64,000 nucleotides of DNA from Phycisphaerales bacterium (GCA_020639095.1 JACKHH010000015.1:10589-74588); one strand, 5' to 3'; positions 25,683 through 34,531 are shown, counted from the stretch's first letter. Numbers and translations: made by a program. The notes: generated by a model not told the origin, from the letters alone.

Positions 25683-26399
25683 ATGCATTTGAACAGGAGT
25701 CGAACGTCGATTGGAGTGGTCTTTGGCGTCATGGGATTTTGGGTGGGGATTGCGAACGGAGCGACCATTGGCTTGCGTCTGGCGGAGATCCAGCCTGGGC
25801 AAGGGCAGGTTGCGATTGAATTGTTCCTGGAACTTGTTGCGGGTGATGTGGTGTCGGGGGCGAACACCGATTTTGTTTGCCTCTCCGGCGACTGCGGCAA
25901 TCTCGTGATCGGGAACGTGCGTGACGGCGGAATTGCAAGTTGGCGCGCCAGTCGGCTGGGAGGGGGAAGCCACATCGGCAGCCCGGAGTATGTCGGCCTG
26001 AGCGTCTATGCGGAATTTCCATTAACCGATAGTCTTGTCGGCCCGTCCAGCGGGAGCGGTTATACGCTGGCGACATTTGACGCCGGCTTCGAAGGTCCGC
26101 CTGACGGGACCGAAGCGGGTTTCGGTGTGGACTACCTGAACAATCCAGGTGGCGGCGTCATTGATCATCATGCCCAAGCGTTGAATTGGGATGTGCGCTA
26201 TCACGGGAGTTACTCCGGGTACATCGCATATGGTGGTTTCGGCTATCCGGGATGGGGGCGGGTCACCATGATGGGGGCGAGCGTCGGCCAGCCGAATGAC
26301 AACCCGCTGGTCATTTCCAACGCGTTTCCTGAACCGCAAAGCCTGGTGCTCACGATTGTTGGCGTTGCGGGACTGTGGCAGCGCAAGCGTAGAAGCTGA
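25683..26399 (+). CDS. PEP-CTERM-like protein, paralogue 2
   Basis: A 238-residue protein. The ATG at 25683 has AAGGAGG upstream. A signal peptide (VVFGVMGFWVGIANG) precedes ATIGLRLAEIQ. Shared family blocks are SGANTDFVCLSGDCGNLVIGN and YSGYIAYGGFGYPGW. The C-terminus is FPEPQSLVLTIVGVAGLWQRKRRS. It keeps PEP but with Phe instead of Val/Leu before it, and the Arg/Lys cluster is preceded by Trp-Gln. The sorting signal is therefore recognisable but divergent. The gene is 17 bases before the next paralogue, so the three downstream copies form one operon. Function unknown; surface localisation is inferred. Confidence 0.88.
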   Translation: MHLNRSRTSIGVVFGVMGFWVGIANGATIGLRLAEIQPGQGQVAIELFLELVAGDVVSGANTDFVCLSGDCGNLVIGNVRDGGIASWRASRLGGGSHIGSPEYVGLSVYAEFPLTDSLVGPSSGSGYTLATFDAGFEGPPDGTEAGFGVDYLNNPGGGVIDHHAQALNWDVRYHGSYSGYIAYGGFGYPGWGRVTMMGASVGQPNDNPLVISNAFPEPQSLVLTIVGVAGLWQRKRRS

Positions 26400-26416
26400 C
26401 TTCCAGGGAGGTTGCC

Positions 26417-27142
26417 ATGCACGAGTCTGTGAAAGCGGTCTTCGGGGTATTCGTGTTTGGCGCAACAGCGAATGCCGCGACAGTAGGAATGCGCTGGATG
26501 GACCTGCCGACATCGCCAAAACACGTTGGCGGGGGAACGGTCGAGGTTTATCTGGATCTGCTCGCGGGTGAAGATGCGGGCGGAATCTTCGGTGAGTTTG
26601 ACTGCATCACCGGGGACTGCAGCGATCTGGTATTCACGAACTACCAAGCAGGCGTGGATGTGGACTACTTTGCCGGCGCGGATGTGGTATGGACGATTGA
26701 AAACCCCGGCATCGGGCCGCATCTTGGTTATCCGCAATTCGCAGGATTGATCGCCGCACCGAGGCGTCCCGACGAAGACGCGCTTGTGGGCCCCGGGATG
26801 TTTATCACGGCGTTGTTCGACGTGTCGGTGGAAGGTGCGCCCGTTGCGGCGGAGAAGAGTTTCGGGCTTGAGTTGTATGCTAGTAACCTGGGCGTGATTG
26901 ACGCGAATGCTGATCGTTTGGTTTGGGATAACCGATACAATGCGAGTTACTCGGGATACGTGGCATACGGTGACTTTGGATATCCCGGTTGGAGTGTCAC
27001 CTCCATGATGGGGGCGCATTGGGGTCAGGATGCCAATCCATTGATCATCACGAATCTGCCGGAACCCGGCGCGCTTGCAATTCTCGGCTTGAGCACATTG
27101 ATGCTCCTGCGCCGGAGCCCTGCACGCCCAAGCAAAGGGTGA
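26417..27142 (+). CDS. PEP-CTERM protein, paralogue 3
   Basis: A 241-residue protein with GGGAGG before the ATG. The N-terminus MHESVKAVFGVFVFGATANA is a short signal peptide with only one Lys. The body shares ATVGMRWMDLPTSPKH, GTVEVYLDLLAGE and YSGYVAYGDFGYPGW with its neighbours. The SGANTDFVC block is diverged to GGIFGEFDCITGDC, keeping both Cys residues. The C-terminus LPEPGALAILGLSTLMLLRR is a standard PEP-CTERM signal followed by a short basic tail (SPARPSKG). It is flanked by paralogues 17 bases upstream and five bases downstream. Confidence 0.9.
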   Translation: MHESVKAVFGVFVFGATANAATVGMRWMDLPTSPKHVGGGTVEVYLDLLAGEDAGGIFGEFDCITGDCSDLVFTNYQAGVDVDYFAGADVVWTIENPGIGPHLGYPQFAGLIAAPRRPDEDALVGPGMFITALFDVSVEGAPVAAEKSFGLELYASNLGVIDANADRLVWDNRYNASYSGYVAYGDFGYPGWSVTSMMGAHWGQDANPLIITNLPEPGALAILGLSTLMLLRRSPARPSKG

Positions 27143-27147
27143 ATCTC

Positions 27148-27873
27148 ATGAGAAGATGGACGTTCGCGCTGCTGGTTCTCGGAATCGGAGCCATTTCAGC
27201 TCAGGGCGCGACGGTAGGTTTGCGTTGGCAGGATATGCCCACATCGCAGAAGCACGACGGGTCGGGGACCGTTGAGGTGTACCTCGAACTCGTTGAAGGC
27301 GATGTGGTCTCCGGGGCGAATACGGACTTTGTTTGCATTTACGCTAACTGCGGCGACCTGTTGATCGACAACGTTGCCGCAGGGGATGCTCCCGGCTGGG
27401 CTGCAGATCGCTTGGGTCTCGGGCCACATATCGGACCGCCGGAATTCGTGGGACTTACCGCGTTCGCGATGAACCCTCTCGCCGACAGCCTGATCGGCCC
27501 ACCGGATGGAAGTACGTACGTTCTTGCGACGTTCGACGTGTCGTTCACGGGGCCAGCGGACGGTTCACAAGCGGGGTTTGGCGTAAACTATCCAAATAAT
27601 CCCGCCGGCGGCGTCATCAATAACGTCGCGGCGCCGCTTGGGTGGGATGAGCGCTACAACACAAGCTACTCGGGATACATTGCGTATGGGGATTATGGTT
27701 ACGCTGGTTGGTATTCCTGTTTTACGTGCATGTCACCGCATGGTCAGATATATGATAGCCCGCTGATCTTCACGAAGGTTGTTCCCGAGCCGAGCAACCT
27801 GGCGATTGTCGTGTGCGGTGGGTTCGTCTTGTTGCGTCGGCGTGGCGTGGGGGCGACAGCTATCGGCCGTTGA
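27148..27873 (+). CDS. PEP-CTERM protein, paralogue 4
   Basis: A 241-residue protein. The ATG at 27148 is five bases after the stop of paralogue 3, with AAGGGTGA overlapping that stop as a possible ribosome site. The signal peptide is RRWTFALLVLGIGAISAQG. Family blocks are ATVGLRWQDMPTSQKHDG, SGANTDFVCIYANCGD and YSGYIAYGDYGYAGW. An extra Cys pair (SCFTCMS) lies near residue 195 and is unique to this copy. The sorting signal is VPEPSNLAIVVCGGFVLLRRR, then a short tail. It closes the three-gene operon. No obvious terminator follows. Confidence 0.9.
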   Translation: MRRWTFALLVLGIGAISAQGATVGLRWQDMPTSQKHDGSGTVEVYLELVEGDVVSGANTDFVCIYANCGDLLIDNVAAGDAPGWAADRLGLGPHIGPPEFVGLTAFAMNPLADSLIGPPDGSTYVLATFDVSFTGPADGSQAGFGVNYPNNPAGGVINNVAAPLGWDERYNTSYSGYIAYGDYGYAGWYSCFTCMSPHGQIYDSPLIFTKVVPEPSNLAIVVCGGFVLLRRRGVGATAIGR

Positions 27874-28048
27874 CATGGTGGGGTATGCCGGGAGAATGAC
27901 CTAGGGAGCGTTTCCGGGTTGTTCGGGGCTCCTGGGTTACCGGTTTTCCGCTGGATTCGGTGACGTGGAGGTCGGGGTGCGGGTCTGCATCCGGGGTGCC
28001 TTCCGTGCCGGATTCCGCCATGTTCACTGACCTTCGGATTACGCTCCC

Positions 28049-30487
28049 TTGAACAAATCCGCGTCCTTTCGATTACTCGTGGCGGTCTTTCTCTCCGGAG
28101 CGGCTGCTCTGAACTACGAGCTGCTGTGGCTTCGCAAGCTGACGCTGGTAGCGGGCAGCACGCAGGCTGCGATCAGCGTCGTTCTCTCCGTTTACTTCCT
28201 GGGCTTGGCGTTGGGCAACTACCTCGCGGGTCGTTGGGCGCGCCGGCTTGAAAGGCCGATGCGGGCGTATGCCGCGATCGAACTGCTGGTGGCAGCCTGG
28301 GGTTTGATCTTCACGTGGGTGATGGGTCTGGTGGGGATGTTCTACGCGGTGCTGTATGAACAGCTACCGGCTGACTCCGCGTTGCTGCACCTCCTGCGGA
28401 TCGCGAGTGCGGCGCTCGTGCTGCTGGTGCCGACGACGGGCATGGGTGCGACGATTCCGCTGCTGGTGCAATTCGTTTCGCGCGATTTGGAAGGCACGTC
28501 GAACTGGTCAGCCCGCCTTTATGGTGTGAACACGCTCGGTGCGATGACCGGGGTTTTCCTGACGGGCTTCGTGTTGATCGAGTACGTCGGCGTGCTGCAC
28601 TCGCTGTGGGGGACGGCGGCGCTGAACGTGATCTGCGTGCTGTGCGTGCTGTCGTGGGTGAAGTGGCGGCGGATCGATGTTGCGGGCGCGGCGGAGGTGG
28701 AGCCGGCGAGCGCGATCCCGCACTCGGCGCGCGTGCTGCTGGTCGTGTTTGGGATTCTCGGCGTTTGCAACATCGCGGCAGAGGTGCTTTGGACGCGGTT
28801 CTACGCGCTGATTTACTTCAACGATACGTACATGTTTTCGCTGGTGCTGCTGCTGTACCTGTTTGGCGTCGGCGTTGGTTCGATCATCGGCGGAAAGGTT
28901 GCACAGTACACGGATAAGCCGACGTACCTGATCGGCACGTTGCAGATCGTCTCCGCGATCTGGACGATTGTGATGATCTACGCGGTGCCGGCATTGATCG
29001 CGGGCGCGGGGCTGCTGTATGGGGACACCTTCTTCCGCATGATCATCAAGTATCTCATTGCGGTGGGTGCGGGCTTGCTGGTGCCCACGCTGTGCATGGG
29101 GGCGACGTTTCCGTTGCTCGTCAAAGCCGCGACGACGCATCATGAGCAGTCGGGCGCGGTGGTGGGCCGGGCGCTTTCCTGGAATACGATCGGCGGGGTG
29201 TTCGGCTCGTTTGTCGCGGGCTATGTGCTGCTGAACACGGTGGGGCTTGAGATTGGGTTATACCTGGTTGCGGGTATCACGGCCGGTGTGGGTTTCTGCT
29301 TGCAGATTCGCGAGTCCGGATTGAGCGCGATTGTTCGCGGCGGGATCAAATGGCCGGTGCTGGGTGTTATCGCCTACGTGTTCTTCTATCCGCCCGAGGT
29401 TGCGCGTACGCTTCTCCTGATGCACTCGGGCAGCCTGAAGGAGCCGGAGATCCTCGCGATGATGCCGTCGGTACACGGTTCGACTGCGGTGACGGAGGAG
29501 AGCACCGGGCAGCGTCGGCTCTGGGTGAACAGCTCCTGGATTGGCGTCGAGCGCGCGGGGTTTGCATCGGGTTATGTGCCGTGGATTTTCCACGAGCGGC
29601 CGATCGACAAGGCGTTGGGTTTGTGCATGGGGAGCGGCGGGTCGTTTGGCGCGCTCTCGAATGCCGTTGATTGTGATTTGACGTTGGTCGAGATCAACCC
29701 GTCGGTCGTGGCGATGTGCGACAAGTGGCTGGCGAGGTCGAACTACGCCATCGTTTCGAATCCGCGCGCGAAGATCATCATCGATGATGCGCGACACTTC
29801 ACGCACTACAGCAAGGACACGTACGACCTGCTGACCATCGAGCCGATGCAGCCGTTTCAGAAGGGGACGGCGTATTTTTATACGCGTGAGTTCTACGCCG
29901 ATGCCGCCGCCCGCCTTGGCGATCGTGCCATCATCTGTCAGTACATCCCTGTTTCGTTGGGCATTGGTGAAGAAGAGCTCAAGTCGATGTTGCGGACGTT
30001 TACTGACCAATTTCCCAATGCGCTGCTTTGGGGCAGCGGCGACAACATGCTGATTCTGGGTTACAAGGGCGACTTTGATTTCAAGCAAATCGACCTCGAC
30101 AAGGTGTTCGAGCGTACAGGTGACGCGCGGCTCGCCATGGATCTTCAGCGCGACAAGATGTACGGCAAATACGATGCGCTCGTGTACGCCCTGCTTGATG
30201 GTGACGCAATGCGTGCGTTCAGCAAGGACGCCGTCGTGTACACGGATGATCGCCCGATTCTTGAGTTTTCCGGTGCGCGGCACCACGGCACGCAGCAAAG
30301 CAATATGGAGGCAATTCGTCCGCACCTGACGCCGATCAGCGAGATCTTCAATCTGAAGGATCGTCGCGTTCTTCAAGCAGTCACTGAGCTTCGCGACTTG
30401 CACGTCGAGATCGCCAGCCAAAAGGAAGAGAATCCTCAACTCATTCGGCGGGTCTTCGCGGTGCGCGAGCGATTGTATCGCAAATAG
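28049..30487 (+). CDS. Fused membrane transporter-like / spermidine-synthase-fold protein
   Basis: An 812-residue protein with a TTG start; no better in-frame codon is visible near the first helix. The N-terminal half (about residues 1-450) has at least ten hydrophobic helices and the GAAALNYELLWLRKLTLVAGS signature of MFS-like proteins fused to spermidine synthases. The C-terminal part is a Rossmann aminopropyltransferase-like domain: LGLCMGSGGSFGAL, LTLVEINPSVV and IIDDARHF. The position of the catalytic Asp motif of SpeE reads TIEPMQPFQKGTAYFYTREF, so Glu replaces the usual Asp. That is common in the fused family, and polyamine synthesis by this protein is not certain. A C-terminal extension of about 100 residues follows. 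It stands between the PEP-CTERM and dockerin groups. Confidence 0.87.
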   Translation: MNKSASFRLLVAVFLSGAAALNYELLWLRKLTLVAGSTQAAISVVLSVYFLGLALGNYLAGRWARRLERPMRAYAAIELLVAAWGLIFTWVMGLVGMFYAVLYEQLPADSALLHLLRIASAALVLLVPTTGMGATIPLLVQFVSRDLEGTSNWSARLYGVNTLGAMTGVFLTGFVLIEYVGVLHSLWGTAALNVICVLCVLSWVKWRRIDVAGAAEVEPASAIPHSARVLLVVFGILGVCNIAAEVLWTRFYALIYFNDTYMFSLVLLLYLFGVGVGSIIGGKVAQYTDKPTYLIGTLQIVSAIWTIVMIYAVPALIAGAGLLYGDTFFRMIIKYLIAVGAGLLVPTLCMGATFPLLVKAATTHHEQSGAVVGRALSWNTIGGVFGSFVAGYVLLNTVGLEIGLYLVAGITAGVGFCLQIRESGLSAIVRGGIKWPVLGVIAYVFFYPPEVARTLLLMHSGSLKEPEILAMMPSVHGSTAVTEESTGQRRLWVNSSWIGVERAGFASGYVPWIFHERPIDKALGLCMGSGGSFGALSNAVDCDLTLVEINPSVVAMCDKWLARSNYAIVSNPRAKIIIDDARHFTHYSKDTYDLLTIEPMQPFQKGTAYFYTREFYADAAARLGDRAIICQYIPVSLGIGEEELKSMLRTFTDQFPNALLWGSGDNMLILGYKGDFDFKQIDLDKVFERTGDARLAMDLQRDKMYGKYDALVYALLDGDAMRAFSKDAVVYTDDRPILEFSGARHHGTQQSNMEAIRPHLTPISEIFNLKDRRVLQAVTELRDLHVEIASQKEENPQLIRRVFAVRERLYRK

Positions 30488-30574
30488 ACCAAGTCGACGT
30501 AGCGTCACGCGTGCGTAAAGCCATTTGCAATCCCGTGATCGGGCCTGTTGGCGTTTGATCCTCCCTCTGCAAAT

Positions 30575-30595
30575 GGGACTCCAACGGTCCCTTTT
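30575..30595 (+). terminator. Possible terminator after the membrane/spermidine-synthase gene
   Basis: GGGAC and GTCCC flank a seven-base loop and are followed by TTTT, 88 bases after the stop. A larger inverted repeat, CCATTTGCA at 30521-30529 and TGCAAATGG at 30568-30576, encloses the segment just before it. Confidence 0.45.
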
Positions 30596-30624
30596 GCGCC
30601 AAGGGCAACGCCCTCAAATCCGAA

Positions 30625-30653
30625 TTGAATTGCAATCCGCGTTTGGGTATAGT
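30625..30653 (+). promoter_or_regulatory. Sigma-70-like promoter of the second dockerin gene
   Basis: TTGAAT at 30625-30630 and TATAGT at 30648-30653 are 17 bases apart. The start codon at 30723 has GGAGG at 30712-30716, which gives a leader of roughly 63 bases. Confidence 0.65.
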
Positions 30654-30722
30654 CAATCTGGGGTCGCCGCCGCGCGGCCACCCTTTCATTCAGTTTGCCA
30701 GACACTTCATGGAGGCTCTGTG

Positions 30723-31736
30723 ATGACGCGCCTCGATTCGTTCGTTTCCAGTTCGTTTTACCGCTTCCGGCTGATGTATCGGGACGCGTTGATAATGGGG
30801 CGATGGCGACTGCGGTGGATGCGTTGGATGCCGGCGCTGCTGATCGTGCTCGTGGCGAGCCATGGTGCGTTCGCGGCCACGCTCGACGTGCGGATTGTTG
30901 GTCTGGTATCGAATTCCGACTTTGTGGAAACAGGTGGGCAGGTTGACTTCTCCGTACAGGCGCGACTCGACGCCGACGGTGCGCCGACCACTGCCGGGTT
31001 GGCCGAATGGACATTACGAATTCAGTTCTCGTCGATTGGCAATGTCACCATTCCCGATGTCTGTAACACGAGTGCATTCCAGGCGGTCGCGGTCGATGCA
31101 GACGGAAATTGGCAACCGTTCCTGGCGATCGTCGATTGCGATAGCAGCGCCCACACGGTTGCAATCGCCGGTGGGTCCTATCGCGAGGGTGAGTTGGTTC
31201 CGGGTGTTGGAAATGGCCCTGAATGGGTGACGATCGCGGTGGGTGTTGTCGACACGCCCTGGTTTGGGCCGTGCGTCAATTTGCTTGCGATGACGCCCGT
31301 TGAACTCGTGGCCACCACCATCGATGCGGGGCAAGTGGAGCCGCCCTATCAGACTACGCCCGTGGAGAATTCCGGGATCGCATTCGCTGGTCTGAATTTC
31401 ATCTACACCAACCCGCCTTGCCTGTCGGCGGATGTGAACTGCGACGGGTACGTTAATGCCGGCGACATTGGCGTTGTGGCCAGTGGCGCGAACTGGGGTT
31501 CAAGCGATCCGTTTTGTTTTCGCAGCGACGTGAACGCCGACGGGGCCGTCAATGCGTACGACATTGGGGTGGTGGCCAGTAGTGCCAACTTCGGCAGTGT
31601 GCTGTCCCCCTGCTTCTGCTCACTCGACGCCGCTGACTGCGGGGCGCATTGTGTATATTGGGATCTTCGAGCACCGGGATTTGCCTCGTCTCCGACGGGC
31701 AAATCCGTGCGTGCTGTTGAAGGCGCATCCGAGTAG
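30723..31736 (+). CDS. Exported dockerin-domain protein
   Basis: A 337-residue protein. The ATG at 30723 has GGAGG upstream. The N-terminus is unusually long before the signal helix (a basic stretch of about 35 residues, then WMPALLIVLVASHGAFA). The body begins ATLDVRIVGLVSN and contains PTTAGLAEWTLRIQF, VCNTSAFQAV and GGSYREGELVPGVGN, all paralogous to its neighbours. The C-terminal dockerin repeats are DVNCDGYVNAGDIG and DVNADGAVNAYDIG. The tail CFCSLDAADCGAHC is a variant of the Cys-rich end, followed by about 30 extra residues without sorting-signal features. Surface or extracellular location is inferred from the signal and dockerin. Confidence 0.87.
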   Translation: MTRLDSFVSSSFYRFRLMYRDALIMGRWRLRWMRWMPALLIVLVASHGAFAATLDVRIVGLVSNSDFVETGGQVDFSVQARLDADGAPTTAGLAEWTLRIQFSSIGNVTIPDVCNTSAFQAVAVDADGNWQPFLAIVDCDSSAHTVAIAGGSYREGELVPGVGNGPEWVTIAVGVVDTPWFGPCVNLLAMTPVELVATTIDAGQVEPPYQTTPVENSGIAFAGLNFIYTNPPCLSADVNCDGYVNAGDIGVVASGANWGSSDPFCFRSDVNADGAVNAYDIGVVASSANFGSVLSPCFCSLDAADCGAHCVYWDLRAPGFASSPTGKSVRAVEGASE

Positions 31737-31980
31737 TCGGTCATGAAAATGCGCACCTCGGCAAGTGACGCGGAGTTGCTCTGCGACTAATGGGTCTCCC
31801 AGAATCCGTAGGTTGCGCGTGACGAAAGAATCCAAAGAGGTTTGTCTGGCAGCGGGAACATGAGGCGTGTTGTTTTCCGTCCTTTGCTCGGCTCATAATC
31901 GAAGCTGGCTGCACGGTGTGACGCGGTGACGTTGACATGAACAGAATCGAAATATGGGCTTGATTGGCTGGGGGGGCATC

Positions 31981-32898
31981 ATGTATCGCGCATTGATCGT
32001 CGTGTTGTTCCTGAACAGCGCTGCATTTGCCAACACACTTGAATTCCGACTTGTCGATGAGAGTGGCTCAGGTTTCATTGCTGAGCTGTCATTTGAGGGC
32101 GCAATCTCTGTTCCGATACGCCTTGAGGTCAGGTTGGACCAAGGGTTAGAGCCAACAACAGGGGGAATCGCTGAATGGAGCGCTGCCTTGCGGATCAACG
32201 ACCTGATTGACCCTCCGCGCGTGGATATCTGCGATACGAATGCATTCTTCCTGGGCAGCGCTTTGCTCGATGGGATGTACGACGGGACCTTTGAGGTCAT
32301 CTCGTGTGATAGCGCTTCCGGAATACTGCAAATATCCGGCGGTCCCTATCACGAAGGCGAGATTGTACTCGGCGTAGGCAATCTCGATTGGACGGCAATC
32401 GCGGAAGGCTATTGCGTCCTCCCGCGAATTGATCCTTGCGGCACGTCCATGGATGTTGAAATCGAATCCATTACGGCTTCGACGATCGATGCCGGTCAAA
32501 GCGGCCCACCGTACGCGACGTCGCCGTTTGATTCGGGAGCCTTGTCCCTGCTGCCGCTCATTTGGGAAGTACAAGGCTTACCCTGCTTCCATGGCGACGT
32601 GAACTGCGACGGCGCGGTGAATGCGGGTGATATCGGCATCGTTGCGAGCGGATCGAATTTCGGCCAAGCGTCGCCTGCATGTGACCGGGCGGACGTGGAT
32701 GGTAGTGGCGGTCCAATCAATGCTGGCGACATTGGGGAAATCGCGAACGCCGCGATCTTTGGATCAAATATCGGTATTTACTGCTGCTGTCAGACGCCAA
32801 CGCCGGATGCGTGTGGCATCCCCTGGGCACCGAGCGTTGCCAGCCTGACGGCCATGCCGGGCGCGCGGCTGACATCTGCGGCCAATGATGCGAAGTGA
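31981..32898 (+). CDS. Exported dockerin-domain protein
   Basis: A 305-residue protein starting at the ATG at 31981, where MYRALIVVLFLNSAAFA is a signal peptide. An in-frame ATG at 31954 adds nine residues and is less likely. The body shares PTTGGIAEWSAALRI, DICDTNAFFLG and GGPYHEGEIVLGVGN with the protein at 33275, a close paralogue. The dockerin is DVNCDGAVNAGDIG and DVDGSGGPINAGDIG. The tail CCCQTPTPDACGIPW matches the shared motif and is followed by about 25 residues. Its 3' end overlaps by 14 bases the orphan dockerin frame that follows. Confidence 0.87.
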   Translation: MYRALIVVLFLNSAAFANTLEFRLVDESGSGFIAELSFEGAISVPIRLEVRLDQGLEPTTGGIAEWSAALRINDLIDPPRVDICDTNAFFLGSALLDGMYDGTFEVISCDSASGILQISGGPYHEGEIVLGVGNLDWTAIAEGYCVLPRIDPCGTSMDVEIESITASTIDAGQSGPPYATSPFDSGALSLLPLIWEVQGLPCFHGDVNCDGAVNAGDIGIVASGSNFGQASPACDRADVDGSGGPINAGDIGEIANAAIFGSNIGIYCCCQTPTPDACGIPWAPSVASLTAMPGARLTSAANDAK

Positions 32899-33178
32899 TG
32901 GGCAGGACGCTGCCGGAGGGCCGCCAATCTCATGCTCCGCGGCTGACGTTGATTGTGACGGTGTCACGAGCGCCCGCGACCTAGGTATCACCGCGAGCGG
33001 CGCCAACTTCAGAGTCGATTCGTATGTCTGCGACCGCGTTGACGTGGACGGTGATGGGCTCGTAAATGCCGGTGACCTGGGCGTTGTCGCCAACGGTGTG
33101 AACTGGGGCCATGCCACGAGCCCCTGCTCATGCATGACAGGTACGCCGGCAGCTTGTGGGGTCAACCCGCAATGTTGA
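32885..33178 (+). pseudogene. Orphan dockerin ORF, probably a remnant of a third paralogue
   Basis: A 97-residue frame starting inside the end of the previous gene. It holds a complete two-repeat dockerin (DVDCDGVTSARDLG and DVDGDGLVNAGDLG) and the Cys-rich tail CSCMTGTPAACGVNP. It has no signal peptide and no beta body. The frame reads cleanly to its stop, so it could still be translated by coupling to the upstream gene. It is more likely the 3' end of a duplicated gene whose 5' part was lost. The GITASGANF and GVVANGVNW helices match the neighbouring dockerins well. Confidence 0.6.
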
Positions 33179-33274
33179 GCGCCTGCCCCTGAAGCCAGTT
33201 GCGAGGCGTGTCCTGCAAATATCGGTAAGAGCGTCGACTGCCCGATCGGTCGTGTTTGGACGAAAGGATGCACC

Positions 33275-34207
33275 ATGAAGCACGCGATGCTATTTGTGTT
33301 GTTCCTGAACAGTACTTCGATCGCTACGGCACTTAGTTTCCGGGTGACCGACGAGTTCGGGGGACTCGATTACCTGATCACTCCCTGTCAATACCAGGTT
33401 ATTCATCCGCTGCGAATCGAGGCGGTCCTTGATTTCGACGAGGAGCCGACCACCGACGGCATTGCCGAGTGGACTGCGACGCTGCGGATAACCACTTTCG
33501 ATCCGTACGCACAGTTTGATATTTGTGATACCAATTCTTTCTTCCTCGGCGGAGTAAGCTTGGACAACGTGAATACCGCGCCGTTTGAGATTGTCAGTTG
33601 CGATAGCGTCAGCGGAATCATGGAGGTTGCCGGCGGTCCGTACCACGAGGGTAATATCGTACTCGGCGTCGGCAATGGCAGTTGGACCGCGTTGGCCGAA
33701 GGATACCTGGTTGTGCCGCCACTCCTTCCGTGCACGAGTACCATGGAGGTTGCAATCACATCGCTCACTGCTTCAACAATCGATCCGGGTCAAAGCGGTC
33801 CGCCATATGCAACGTCGCCAGTGAACGCTGAGTCGCTGTATTCACAATTCTATTACGTGGTCGGGCCGGGCAGTATCTGCAGTCCAGCGGACATGAATTG
33901 TGACGGTACGGTGAACGCCGGTGACATCGGTATCGTTGCGAATGCGGGGAATTTCGGACAGGAACCTCCCGCTTGTGACCGCACCGATGTAGATGAAAGC
34001 GGAGGCCCAGTCAATGCCGCCGATATCGGGATTTTGGCAAGCGGCGCGAACTTCGGCTCCGCGACTGGATTCGTCTGTTGTTGCTTTTCTCAAACGCCCA
34101 CCGCGTGCGGAATCCCCTGGGCACAGGAAGGCGGTTGCGCGGCACTGGCTGCCGGCACGCCGCGGGCGGGACGCGTTGCCGTTGGCGAGCATGCGGTAGC
34201 TCGATAG
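33275..34207 (+). CDS. Exported dockerin-domain protein
   Basis: A 310-residue protein with AAAGGA upstream of the ATG. The signal peptide MKHAMLFVLFLNSTSIATA is followed by a beta-rich body with PTTDGIAEWTATLRI, DICDTNSFFLGG and GGPYHEGNIVLGVGN. These are near-identical in order to the gene at 31981, so the two are recent paralogues. The dockerin repeats are DMNCDGTVNAGDIG and DVDESGGPVNAADIG. The second has Glu where a calcium-ligand region is normally Gly/Asn-rich, which may weaken binding. The tail reads CCCFSQTPTACGIPW plus about 25 Ala/Gly/Arg-rich residues. A candidate RNA pseudoknot lies just after the stop. Confidence 0.87.
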   Translation: MKHAMLFVLFLNSTSIATALSFRVTDEFGGLDYLITPCQYQVIHPLRIEAVLDFDEEPTTDGIAEWTATLRITTFDPYAQFDICDTNSFFLGGVSLDNVNTAPFEIVSCDSVSGIMEVAGGPYHEGNIVLGVGNGSWTALAEGYLVVPPLLPCTSTMEVAITSLTASTIDPGQSGPPYATSPVNAESLYSQFYYVVGPGSICSPADMNCDGTVNAGDIGIVANAGNFGQEPPACDRTDVDESGGPVNAADIGILASGANFGSATGFVCCCFSQTPTACGIPWAQEGGCAALAAGTPRAGRVAVGEHAVAR

Positions 34208-34531
34208 GAATCTGCGACCTACGATGCGGACGGTCGCCCGAACGCAGGCGAAAGTCCGCACGTTCGGTGCGCCGCGACAGACGAGAGCATCGGCGCCAAC
34301 CACCGGGCCTCCAGTTATCGGGCGTTGCAAGGGCCTTTCCTTTGACCCTTGCCCTATCCTAGAATGTTAGCGTGTGGGGGCGCGAAGTCGTCGTGTTCGG
34401 CGACCGATACAACTCCAGACCACGATAACTCGGGGGTATTGGGTCTGGCGCAGGGGTCATTTTGCACCCGGCATTGCACTTGCGGATCCAGCGCGCATCG
34501 CCGCATCTTCGCTTCTCTTGGGAGTATTGCC
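34208..34531. other. Intergenic region with a possible pseudoknot
   Basis: A stem GCGGAC (34226-34231) with GTCCGC (34254-34259) encloses an inner CGCC/GGCG hairpin. Its loop CGAACG (34239-34244) is complementary to CGTTCG at 34261-34266. This could form a pseudoknot 19 bases after the upstream stop. The rest of the gap has no gene; the next gene begins with a GTG and GGAG. Confidence 0.3.
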
